DNA of 64,000 bases from Bombardia bombarda. Taxonomy: Eukaryota; Ascomycota; Sordariomycetes; Sordariales; Lasiosphaeriaceae. The notes beneath the pieces were generated by a model. It made no database searches. It was not told where the DNA came from and saw only the letters and a program-made list of their open reading frames with translations. The translations under genes and the position numbers were made by a program. The DNA lies in the NCBI GenBank assembly GCA_030512295.1, contig JAULSR010000003.1, positions 682,001 through 746,000 of the forward strand, written 5' to 3'. Shown here one piece after another: positions 25,047-34,825 of this stretch. Each line of letters begins with the position of its first letter. Within the stretch, counting starts at the first letter, position 1.

Positions 25047-26720
25047 ACGTCTCATACAGCAATACCCCTTACCTCTATTTTCCAGTTGGATGCAAATCTT
25101 ATTGGAGCAGGAGAGGACCGGCGGATATGAGCGGTCGACTTCATGCATAACGAAAAAAAGTTTGCAACGCGCCTACACATCTTCTCTTCATCATCTTTCG
25201 ATTCTTTCCGGCATAAAGTAAAGGGATATCCGTCCTTTTATTGGCGACATGCGGCAGCAGAAGCAGCAGACTTGAGACTCCTCACTCCCCGCGCCACAGA
25301 TATAAACACCAAAAAACCCTGTCAACATTGACAGACACATATTACTTGTTTCGCTTCTTACGGATCTTTTTTGGATATACACACACCACCTTCTTCGTGT
25401 CGGGGGTGGCCCTTGGATATACGTTTTGGATACCTACTAAGGATGGCACATGATATGATAAAGAGGTAAGGGTCAAGGAAGTAGGCCACAAAAAGTTTAT
25501 ATTACCCCGGTCGAGGTTGGTGGAGGTCTATTGTTTGACTGACTCTCTATGCTTGCACACTCATCTTTCGTTTACATCATTTTTATAACCATAATACCTA
25601 GTTAGGTAGTTTACTTTAGTACCAGCTCACACATAAGTGTGGGTGAATACGATCGCCGTTGCAGCTGCGATGTTTTTGGGCTGGGGTTGTGCGTGATTTA
25701 TGTGAGTGTGTGAGTGAGTAATATGTTGAGAGTTGTCTGATAATGTGGATGATGGTGAGAGAGTAAGTTGATATGATAGATTTGACTAGGGACTTACCAG
25801 CAGGCAGTATAAAGACCCCTTTATTGCAGCTTTATAGTCTATAAGAAGCATTGCTGTATGGTTGATTCCCAGCTCTGTATTGCATACGATCTTACGTAGG
25901 GGTCTTTGTAGATGCTATAACTAAGATAACTTGGTACTTACGTACCTTGGTACAGTCAAAGTTTCAGGTTGTATCACCCTCCTCTCCATTATTAAGATAG
26001 TTGACAAGCTTTCTACAACACAATAAACTTACCAATAGTAGGTGCGAAGAAGAAATACAATGGGATGTTCCAGTATCATTGTTTAGCTGTGTATCTAATG
26101 TTCTTTGAATACCTATACATCCATTCAGATGCGCTTTAACTCAGCCCGTAGTCTGTCTCATGCTTTTGTTATCTTCATGTTATGTCTATGGTGACAATGA
26201 TCCAAGCACATAATCCACGGTTAAGTATGCGCGATAATCAAAAAGGAGTATCCTGAGGTATCCACATACTCAGTGCGACTGCAGTGTGTCGCGTCAGCCG
26301 CTTGTGTCAAGAAAATCAACCTAACAACGGAGTAGCGTGTCAGTAAGACGTGCTGACAAAGAGCGAGAGCTCATGAGGAGATGGTTGACGTACATATGTG
26401 TTGTATAGTGTAGCCACCTTTCTTACACAGTGGAACTTGTTTCACAAACACAAAACATCCGTGTTACACTCTAGATAAGCTTGAGAAGGGAAATTTTATT
26501 GATATGTAACACATAAAGGTAAACGCTTTATTTGAACTACCTAGGAGATGAAGATGCTACTGATTGGGTATTCTATAGGAACGAGAATGGAGCCGGCGGA
26601 ACATCTTTCCCGATTTACATAGACATCATAAGAGCCACCACCCTAAAAGAGGATCATCAGGTTTGTTCACAGTTAATATGCATTTAGCAGCCAACGCACA
26701 CCACCGGACCAAAACCAAGC
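25047..26720. other. AT-rich intergenic region
   Basis: About 1.7 kb between the pheromone gene and the small orphan gene on the opposite strand. It is AT-rich with several TACCTA/TAGGTA motifs. No gene is seen. Confidence 0.6.
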
Positions 26721-27338
26721 TCATCTCCACTCCTTCAAGTCCCTCAGCCCAGTCCTTCGCCTAAGCCGCGGCTTAGGCGGTGCTAAGTATAAGATTCCCC
26801 CTGGTTGAAAACTCGGCAAAGTCCTGCGATCGTCCCTAACCGCCACCTCAAGGGTGAAGGAGGCGGTGGCTGTCTGGAGGCGTCTGTCATAAGGACTAAC
26901 AACAGCCTGAAAGGTATCCGACGACCTGGGGAGGTTGGCTTCGGGTAGGAACAAGGGCGCACTGCTGTCTCTTCTTCTCACATGCTCCCCACCGAAGAAG
27001 ATATCCAGCTGCTTTGGGTGGTTAGTCTCTGACAGGAACAATGGGGCTTCATCAGCCGTATCAGACTTGGTATCAGGATGTGTAGCACCAGTTGGAGTGC
27101 TAGTAGTCACTGGTATACTAGCCAGCGGAGAAGGTGAGCGTCTTGTGTCTGCGGGCATAGTTTCCTCCTCGGATTCCACTTCAGCCACCGTTGTGGTTGG
27201 AATCGGAGCCGGAGCAGAGGCCAGCTTTGAGACATTGTTGACTGTCAAAGATGAGTTTTCTGGCTCCTTGGGGCTGAAAAGGGACCGAAGTGTGCGACGT
27301 ACAGACTTGAAGCTACGCGTTGGAGAGGTTGAGTACAT
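26721..27338 (-). CDS. Orphan small protein with an internal repeat
   Basis: A 205-aa single-exon frame that I do not recognise. It begins MYSTSPTRSFKSVRRTLRSL, a basic, Ser-rich start that could be a targeting or DNA-contact segment. The middle is Pro/Thr/Ser-rich. It contains a duplicated motif: APLFLSETNHPKQLDIF is followed 18 residues later by APLFLPEANLPRSSDTF. The C-terminus is Arg-rich (PPKPRLRRRTGLRDLKEW). Support for a real gene comes from the protein-level duplication, a TATA box about 150 bp upstream and a good start context. It may be restricted to this lineage. I can suggest no function. Confidence 0.55.
   Translation of the reverse strand: MYSTSPTRSFKSVRRTLRSLFSPKEPENSSLTVNNVSKLASAPAPIPTTTVAEVESEEETMPADTRRSPSPLASIPVTTSTPTGATHPDTKSDTADEAPLFLSETNHPKQLDIFFGGEHVRRRDSSAPLFLPEANLPRSSDTFQAVVSPYDRRLQTATASFTLEVAVRDDRRTLPSFQPGGILYLAPPKPRLRRRTGLRDLKEWR
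26758..26779. repeat. Perfect 22-bp palindrome inside the orphan gene
   Basis: CGCCTAAGCCG is followed directly by its exact reverse complement. It lies in the 3' end of the orphan gene, where it encodes part of the basic tail. It shares the core CCTAAGC/GCTTAGG with the hairpin at 33072-33094. Confidence 0.9.
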
Positions 27339-27485
27339 GCTGGCTCTTGATTGAGGGGATTAGGTCTCACGAGAAGTGCTGCTGTAGGAAATCAATTGGG
27401 TAGGGTAGCAAGCTCTTCTCGAACGACGGATGTAAGAGACAGTCGTGATGATGAGAATAGGTCGATTGAGTAAGAATTATAGCTG

Positions 27486-27495
27486 TTTATATATA
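27486..27495 (-). promoter_or_regulatory. TATA box of the orphan gene
   Basis: Read on the - strand this is TATATATAAA, about 150 bp upstream of the orphan start codon, a reasonable distance for fungi. Confidence 0.5.
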
Positions 27496-29778
27496 GACAT
27501 GCTATTCTGATCATCTACGCTGATTATGCCTTTAGTGACGATGAATGAGAATCGTGTTGTCTTGAAAACAATGAAACACGTCTTTGACGCATTCCATCAA
27601 AGACATGAACAATGATTTTGTTCGTTTCAGTGTGAACACCCGATGCGGCCTGCCAAGCCCACCGCTTTCTTCGTTGTCAAGACACTGGTGGTAGGTCATT
27701 TGAATTTTCGTTATTTTCTAACACAGACACATCTTTGATCTTAGCGATCGTCTCATTTTCTTTGTCCCAGCCACAGCACAGCTGTGGTTAATGGGTGCGA
27801 ACCCCGAAGCTTGAGCTTTGACCACGATGGTCGCAGTCGCACCGCAGATGCAGACAGGGGCTGGCTGCATTTTGGCCCTGACAAGGGCCAAAGCCTCGAA
27901 TCAGGAACAAGCGTGAGGACGGGAGAAAAGCAACGACAAGTAACGTGGCAGAAGAGTGGGAAGTGGCATGTTTTCGAAGCATCGAACCCTAGTCCAAATC
28001 TTGTTCAACGGCCCTTGGATGTTTTTTTGCACATCAGGTCACTTGAATAGGTCATTCATTCCGAGTTTCCCATTTTACCCGTAAGTTGCCGAGTTCAATC
28101 ACCAACCTCCTAAAGGATCGCAGGTCAGAGTCGGCAGCTGCAAATAGTATGTGGACAACGATTTTCTGATTACCTGATGTGACACTTTGTAACCAGTACC
28201 TAATGTCATGCATGGAATATGGAAATCTGACCAGCAGCGGTTCTATCCGGCCATGCCGGCCAAAACAATCTTATTTTTCTTTTCTTCGACCGCCGCAGCC
28301 TCACAAACTGACCATGAGGAAAAAAGCTCGTCATGGGAACATCCCTGCGCTGTGTAACGGGTAGGCCCGACATGGTTTTTTGACGCTTGATCTGATAGGA
28401 AAATGGGGGCCCTTTTGTACTTCGTATCCCCGAACCGAACCGGGTTCGGGTCTTGACGGCTCAGGGGTGACAAGAAGTTCCGGCGGTCGGACCCTGAGTC
28501 GTTGGTAGGCGGAAGCAAGCGAGCTAAAGTTGCACAAAGAAAAAAAAGCGTCGGTGCGTGCTGCTGCTTTCATTTAGCAACAACGCAGAAGTGTACAGAC
28601 GCAAACTGACGGGATTGAGCTGGCCATCGTTTTCGGCATCGATATCGGTATCTGGATAAAGGGCGGAGGAGCAGAAAAGGGAAAAGGCACAATTGCGCAT
28701 GCGACAAGCGATTGGCCTGGCTCGCGAGCATTCCGTCCACTTGATGGAAATTCGAGGAACAAAACCTCCCAGGACAGGAGTCACCTGTGCCCGTCGATAT
28801 GTCAGCAATGCGACCGACTAAACTAAACGGGATGAGTCATGGGCGACGTCCCATCAGCGGCGGCTGGGAGGTAATGCAGCTGTTAAGCTTTTTGTCGCGA
28901 CTCCGAGCCCACTCCCACCCGCACTTCGGATCTGGGTCGCTCCTGCTTTTTGGCTTGCCTTGACAACTAACACCAGCTCACTTTAGCTCACTTTAGCTCA
29001 CTTTAGCTCACTTTAGCTCACTCCTGCTTGCTCGATGCTTGCTTCTGCACCAACAACCTGGGAAAGTACGACCATCCGGCCTTTCCGGCCATCCTATTCG
29101 CCCCCAGGGCCCTAGAACCTAGCTCGTGCAGCCCTATCCCTCGCCATTCTAATAGTTGGCTTGCAGATCGTGCAGGCACCTTGCTCCGTGCGAGCCGTCA
29201 AGGGTAACTAGGTTCCATCGCCGTTGCCTTAACTGCCACCTCCCATCTGATGCACGCACACCACCACCAGCGTCACTAGCACCACTTCGCAAGCTCATAC
29301 CCCGAGCTCCCCTGGCCCGGAGCTGCCCTCGCCCAAAAATTGTTAAATCCGCTGCTGGACGAGCCGTGATGTGTTTTTTCCACCTTTCCATCTCAAAAGT
29401 AGCTACCCCTCCTTTACCTGTCGTGCAAAGTTTTCTTTTCGTTGTTTACTCGAGATACACACGGTGACGCAGTTTCTACATACCCTACCTACGTAGACGA
29501 CGCAAGAGAAAACTTAGTTTTGTGTATCGTGCCTGTACGAAGTACTCGACATCCCATACTGCCTGCCACCTCCAGAAGAAGAAAAAGCCGTTTTCAAACC
29601 CAAACTCTAATAAAATTTGGAACCTCCACAAACCTCACACCCACTCACCAATTCCGCGTCGCATCCGTTCGAATACCAGATAACAGCTGTCTGGTACACG
29701 GGGGGCACGTGTACAAACCACCACCGCCGCCACCACAGTCGGGTCCTATTTCAAGCATAACAATAACCGTTTCCCCTC
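27496..29778. other. Intergenic region upstream of the Erg6-like gene
   Basis: This is the divergent spacer between the orphan and the Erg6-like gene. It holds GC-rich promoter-like DNA with CCGGCC motifs (28248, 29077) and a 10-bp tandem repeat. Open frames here do not resemble known proteins. Confidence 0.6.
28975..29022 (+). repeat. 10-bp tandem repeat AGCTCACTTT
   Basis: Nearly five copies of AGCTCACTTT, about 760 bp upstream of the Erg6-like start. Regular 10-bp spacing places each copy on the same face of the helix, so a repeated protein-binding site is possible. Confidence 0.85.
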
Positions 29779-31086
29779 ATGTCTGCGGCAGCTACCATGT
29801 TACGCCATCCCCACGACCCCATTGGGTTTGAGCACCAGCAGCAGCAGCTTCAAGAACAGCAGCAGCAGCAACAGCGCGTCTCAGACAGCTCCGACAATGA
29901 CCTTGACGGCGTCGTCGACGAGAAGCGCAAGGTGGCCGCCGCAGCAGCCGCCGCCGCCGCCGACCCAGCACTGTCCCTCCGCGTCGCCGCCGCCGCCCAA
30001 GCAGCAGCCGACAAGAAGAGCGGCCGCCAGGACGGCCTGGGGCTCGACCCACTAGACAAATCCTCCCTCTCAAACCGCTTCAAGACGTTCCGCGGCGCCT
30101 TCAAGTACCTGCACGATCTCACCCCCCAGCAGGTCGACGACTTCATGGCGTCGTACAAGATCTACAACCTCGACTGGGCCGACGAGCAGCAGATGGTGGC
30201 GGCCCTGGGGCCCGACTACCGCCAGAAAGTCGGCGAGTGCCTCAAGGCCTACTACGGCGTCATGAACCACCTGTGCGCCCTCGGCGACGTCGAGAAGATG
30301 TACATACCGCCCTTCATGGACAAGCGCGCGACGGTGCTCGAGAACCAGCTGCTGTACGAGCGCGAGATCGCGCGCGCCATCGGCCTCGCTAAGGGCGATA
30401 GGGTGCTCGACCTGGGCTGCGGGCGCGGGCGCGTCGCCGCGCACATGGCGACCGCCACGGGCGCGCGCGTCACGGGCATCAACATCGACCCGAACCAGAT
30501 CGCGCAGGCGCGCGAGTTCAACGCCGACCGCGGCCTGAGCAACGAGTTTGTCGTGCAGGACTTCAATTCCTTGCCGTTACCCTTTGCCGACGAGTCCTTC
30601 GACGCATTCTACCAGATCCAGGCCCTGTCGCTCTGCAAGGACCTGCCCTCCCTATTCAAGGAGCTCTACAGGGTGGTGCGGCCGGGCGCCAAGATCTCGC
30701 TGCTCGACTGGGTCAGCCTGCCGGCGTACGATGCGAGCAACCCGGAGCACGCAGAGCTCATGAGCCGCGTGAAGCCGCTGATCGGGGCCGTCGGCACGCC
30801 CACCCCCCAGCTGCTGGAGAAGGCGCTCGAGGATGCGGGGTTCGTGGTGGTGCGGTCCGAGAACGCAAGCCAAGGCGGCTTGCAGGCGCCGCTGATTGAG
30901 CGGGTCGACGTCTACTTCCGCGCCATGCGGCAGATCATTTTGGGGCTGGTCAAGGTCAGGGTGCTGCCGCAGCACTTCAAGACGCTTATTAATCGGCTGT
31001 GTCTGGACGGGGAGGCGTTTGTCAAGATGGATACTATGCGACTGATTACGACGAGTTACTGGGTTGTTGCTGCGAAGCCGGAGTAG
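29779..31086 (+). CDS. Erg6-like SAM-dependent methyltransferase (sterol methyltransferase family paralogue)
   Basis: A 435-aa intronless protein. The first 70 residues are low complexity, with a polyGln run and a run of nine Ala. A class I methyltransferase follows: motif I VLDLGCGRGRVAAHM (about residues 208-222), an acidic loop GINIDPNQIAQA, then QDFNSLPLPFADESFDAFYQIQ, and the C-terminal domain ends MDTMRLITTSYWVVAAKPE as in sterol methyltransferases. It is not the canonical Erg6. The YEYGWGxSFHF sterol-binding segment is replaced by VMNHLCALGDVEKMYIPPF, and the usual GCGVGGP loop reads GCGRGRV. I infer a methyltransferase acting on a sterol, triterpenoid or other lipid; the substrate is unknown. 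The start at 29779 was chosen from context; a second Met six codons on is an alternative. Confidence 0.85.
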   Translation: MSAAATMLRHPHDPIGFEHQQQQLQEQQQQQQRVSDSSDNDLDGVVDEKRKVAAAAAAAAADPALSLRVAAAAQAAADKKSGRQDGLGLDPLDKSSLSNRFKTFRGAFKYLHDLTPQQVDDFMASYKIYNLDWADEQQMVAALGPDYRQKVGECLKAYYGVMNHLCALGDVEKMYIPPFMDKRATVLENQLLYEREIARAIGLAKGDRVLDLGCGRGRVAAHMATATGARVTGINIDPNQIAQAREFNADRGLSNEFVVQDFNSLPLPFADESFDAFYQIQALSLCKDLPSLFKELYRVVRPGAKISLLDWVSLPAYDASNPEHAELMSRVKPLIGAVGTPTPQLLEKALEDAGFVVVRSENASQGGLQAPLIERVDVYFRAMRQIILGLVKVRVLPQHFKTLINRLCLDGEAFVKMDTMRLITTSYWVVAAKPE

Positions 31087-32799
31087 TGAGTGTGCGGTTT
31101 AATATTGGGGAGTTGGGTTGCATCGTTTTTTAAGTTTTTTTGATTTTATCTTGGCTTGTTTTTGTGTGTGTTTTTCTTTTTTCAACTGCCGGCATACCCC
31201 CCATTTTGAGATGGAAGATTGTTTTTACATCTTCCCATTTCATTTCTTTTTCTGGGTCTGTTTTGTTCTTTTGCGGAACATGTTGCATTGGACTTGCCAG
31301 GTCTGATTTTTCTCTTCATTGCATTCATTGCCGGGATGAGAAATCGTTGCTGCTTTGTTGATTGATTTGTTGATAATGGCGGTTTCATGATCAGAGAGGT
31401 CTGTAACCTAGAATTAGGCACATAAGGGCGGCGACACAGCGAGAAAGGAAACGCGGTCGATTGATTCACTTTCTTCCTTCATTAGCACTCATTCACGTCC
31501 CAAACTAATACATAAACCTCTATTTTTTTCTTCAACTGCCCAGGTACCAACGAGGGTTGGTTTTATGTTTTTGGCCACTGCCGCATTTCATTATTTGGTT
31601 GTCAATTCCAGCTTGACGCTGGCCGGTAGTTGTTCACTTATTTGGAATCCTTGCGACTAGCGCGCCCCCTTTTTGAACCCCTTTTCGTGGGTCTGGGTAC
31701 GTTAACCGAAACCCCCCCCTGAACGCCAAGTATGAAGATGGGACTAAAAAAAGATGTTTCCGTGGAAACGTGGCAGCCAAGACATGCTTAAGTTATTTTT
31801 GGTGACTTTGATCAACAGGTACATGGTTACTTTAGGATGTATCACATGCAAGTCTCAGAAGGAAGATAATCGGCGGTCCTTGAGGTGTTCTTATTGGATG
31901 TGTGACATTCGAGGTGCACAAATGACTAACTACTTACCTACGCAGGTAGGTATTCGCGGTTTGAATGCCCTTGAGTAAGTGGTAGTAAGGGGATTCAGAC
32001 TGGAGTTGGGGTGGAGAGTTGGAGTCAAAGAAGTAAGTACCTAGCATTGACGAGACGGAGAGAAGGAGTGTTTGCTGACCTATTATTCTGGGATATAGGA
32101 TTGGAAGAAAGTGACCAGGGCGTTATTTGAGGTAGGTACACGATGTTCTCTGTAGGTATACAACATCGCTGAAGGAGAGGAGGGGCACATAGGTAAGTAG
32201 ACAGTTACCGTACTACCAGTTTGCCACTCTTGGCGGCTACACATCTACCGGGAGCTACGCGGGTACCTAGTTCTAGGTGGTAGCAGCCCAGCACGGCGGC
32301 GCAGCGGGTGGTAGGTCTTACTTGCCTAGTTGGAGCTGCAAATGCCCGCTCCAGTCATGCCACCTCATCACCGGTGGGATCGAGATGCGTTAACCCCGTC
32401 TGAGTAGGTGTGTGTGGGCTGTAGGTGTGCCACTGAGCCTTAGTCCTTGATAGGTGGGAGGGCAGAAGCAGTAGCTCAGGGGCCCCCAAAGCTGTAAGGT
32501 ACGGATGAACACTGCCCGCCTGCCCGCGCGGAACTCCCGCCCGCCATCTCTGAGGATGTCTGACCTAATCTACTTAGGTAGAACCAGTAGTATGGTAGGT
32601 ACCCTCGTACCTTGGGGGTCGTCGTTGGGGGGTTGACAGTGCCGTGGCAGTGTCCATCGACTGTCGTGCTTGAAAAGGCCGCGTTCGGCCCCTTTACCCT
32701 TTCACACGTTCTCCCCCTCGGGAGCTCCCGCCACCCGTCCACTTATCTAATCCTCCCCGCATATGCTAGCTGAGCGAGGTACCTACAATAATGGCTAAC

Positions 32800-32850
32800 A
32801 AGTCTGCTGACACCCAGTGCGGGTGGGAAAGCGAGAGTGTCAGCAGACTT
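32800..32850. repeat. 14-bp perfect inverted repeat (hairpin)
   Basis: AAGTCTGCTGACAC (32800-32813) and its exact reverse complement (32837-32850) flank a 23-nt loop. A stem this long without mismatch is not expected by chance in a region of this size. It may be a structured RNA, a transcription factor site or a small mobile-element relic. Confidence 0.85.
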
Positions 32851-32894
32851 ATTGACCAATGCTGTACCCAGGGAAGTAGCTCAGGCGATGATGC

Positions 32895-32912
32895 ACCGTA
32901 CCGTACCGTACC
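32895..32912. repeat. CCGTA tandem repeat
   Basis: Three and a half copies of a 5-bp ACCGT unit (accgtaccgtaccgtacc). Confidence 0.8.
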
Positions 32913-33071
32913 GGAAGCCTCGGCTGGTCCCGTCTCCCATTTTATACATGCTTTTCTATCGTACTTTACCATCTGGTATCCCTCGAGATACGTTCTTCCA
33001 TCCATTATAGCATTTCCTGCTGTAGTGGTGGTTTGGTGGAACCGATCAGATAGAGGGAGCGGATCTCTACC

Positions 33072-33094
33072 TACCTAAGCTACCGGCTTAGGTA
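33072..33094. repeat. 9-bp inverted repeat with 5-nt loop
   Basis: TACCTAAGC and GCTTAGGTA flank TACCG. The arms contain the same TACCTA and CCTAAGC cores as other palindromes in the window. Confidence 0.8.
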
Positions 33095-33508
33095 TACTTG
33101 TCTGATCAGGAAGAGACACCATTGGTCAACCCAATGAGCTCTTGGTAATTCCTTTTTTTTAAGGGGAGAGAGGATCGCATCATTCTACACCTTGAATCTA
33201 AGATATTCTCTCTCCAGGAATGCGCGGAGTGTTGGTCTGATTACCTTTGTGTTATCTCGGGTTTTCTATCTCGATATCAATCACAGGATTTGATTCTTCC
33301 TGCAATGTTATGTTTTGTTACTACCTTTGCATCTCTATATTTCTCTACTACTGTCACTTCATTTCCCCCCTTTTCCCCATCTTACCAACCCTTGTTTATC
33401 AACTGGTTTCCATTCCAAATAACATAAAGAAATCAAACAAAGGGATAGACACAGAAGTGACCGATACCAACACACGCAACTTGCTTACAACTTATCATCC
33501 TGCTCCTC

Positions 33509-34594
33509 TTAACCACACTGCTCCTCCTTACCACCCTGCTCTTCTGAAATACACTGCTCTTCTGAAATACACTGCTCTTCTGAACTACACTGCTCCTCGT
33601 CGTCACTCTGCTTCTTTCTACCACGCTGCTTTTCTTTGAAACGCTCACTGTTCTCACCATACCACTTCTGCTTCAGCCATACACACCTCGCACACGGCGA
33701 CTTGTCCGTACCCCTTTTTTTCCTCCTCTCCGTCTTGCACTCGTCAGGGGGAAACCGACTAGAGGCAAACTTAGCATTTCTAGGGGATTTTGCAGCAACC
33801 TTGCAAGGAACGCATGGTCCCCTAATGCGCGGCTGGCCTTTTTTCTGCCTTTCGAGGGCTCGCGTCCGTTCAGGATCTTCGCCGCCCTCGCTCTTTTTCT
33901 TCTTTGGTTGCCGGCTTGACCCTTGTGGATGCTGCCTTCTCCTCTTGGTTGACTGTTCAGCTTGTTGCGGTGGCTCAGGTCCAGTCTCCTTCTCGTTGTC
34001 ATCTTTGTGCGCAGAGTCGGCCACGGTGTCGTCCTTGTCCTTGTTATCATCCTCATCCCTGTTCTCGTCCCTGTTCTCAGGCTCAGACTCATGCACAATC
34101 AAAGTCTCGTTATCGTCTACGTGGTCGGGAGCGGACTGGAGGGTGCGCGCAGATCGCGGCCTATTGATGGGCGTCCATGGAATTATGCGAGAGCTGGCGG
34201 GACGGATGGGAAGATGGGTGGAACGGGTGGAGGGTGCGAGGGTGGCGTTGTCGGTGGTGGTTTCGGCGGCAGTGCCGGCAGCGGCATTAATGCTATTGCT
34301 GCCGCTATTATTGCTTCCTTCGCCATAATCAAGATTGATGTTCAAGTTGTGGTTTCTATTGATATTGACGCTATCGACTCTATTGTCGCTTCCGCTGCCG
34401 TTGATGTTGGCGTTGATGTTGCTCCTGCTTGGCGACGAAGACCTCAGTTCTCTCAGTCTCCGTCCTTCAGCACGCGAAGACACCAGCGGCGTTCGCTTCT
34501 TTGGGGCTATAATCATGAAGAGAAATAGTTAGCTGGCTACCTAGGTACTTGGCAAAGAAAATTATGTATTTTCAGACGTACCTTGATTGTCCAT
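33509..34594 (-). CDS. Cys-containing, Lys-rich nuclear-like orphan protein
   Basis: Two exons, in coding order 34594-34582 (13 nt) and 34506-33509, give 336 aa beginning MDNQAPKKRTPLVSSRAEGR. The 75-nt intron has GTACGT, a GCTAAC branch point and a TATAG end. Using the ATG at 34516 instead would start translation inside this intron. An Asn/Ser-rich stretch is followed by an acidic Asp/Glu/Lys part and basic clusters (KRRRQHPQ, QPKKKKSE) that look like nuclear signals. A Cys region then reads GPCVPCKVAAK, PPDECKTERRKKRG and PCARCVWLKQKWY. The last resembles half of a fungal zinc cluster, but the spacing does not match Zn2Cys6. The C-terminus has short tandem units SEEQCI, SEEQCI, SEEQGG, KEEQCG. 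I infer a nuclear, possibly DNA-binding protein. No family assignment is possible. Confidence 0.65.
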
Positions 34595-34825
34595 GTTCTG
34601 GGAAGATGCCAAACTTACACGATGATTGCCACCAAATCCTCTTCGATACAGTTAATCGAGATTTAAGTTAAGTTCACAGAACATCAGCGAATTCTCATTA
34701 TTACATGTCATTTATCACTCATCATCGACGCGGGCAAAAGAAGCTGACTCACCAATTCACAGTTACGCATATTTATTTGATCATTAGGGTTTATTAAAAG
34801 ATTTATTAGTTAAACTGTTAATACA

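Larger units (their letters stand above)
31920..33100. repeat. Cluster of TACCTA/TAGGTA motifs
   Basis: More than fifteen copies of TACCTA, TAGGTA or near variants occur in both orientations (for example at 31935, 31947, 32038, 32131, 32263, 32575, 32597, 32781, 33069). No gene overlaps them. They could be fragments of small inverted-repeat elements or binding sites. Confidence 0.5.
31087..33508. other. Gene-free region with many short repeats
   Basis: 2.4 kb with no recognisable gene. The first 400 bases are T-rich and hold the 3' flank of the Erg6-like gene. From about 31920 on it is dense in TACCTA/TAGGTA words and short inverted repeats, given separately. Confidence 0.6.

Noticed and set aside
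32460..32490. tRNA-like GTAGCTCAGG word
   Set aside because: No B box or acceptor stem is found at the right distance.
32791..33078. A 95-codon frame with a hydrophobic segment
   Set aside because: It overlaps the 14-bp hairpin and the opposite-strand frame is equally open, so coding is not supported.
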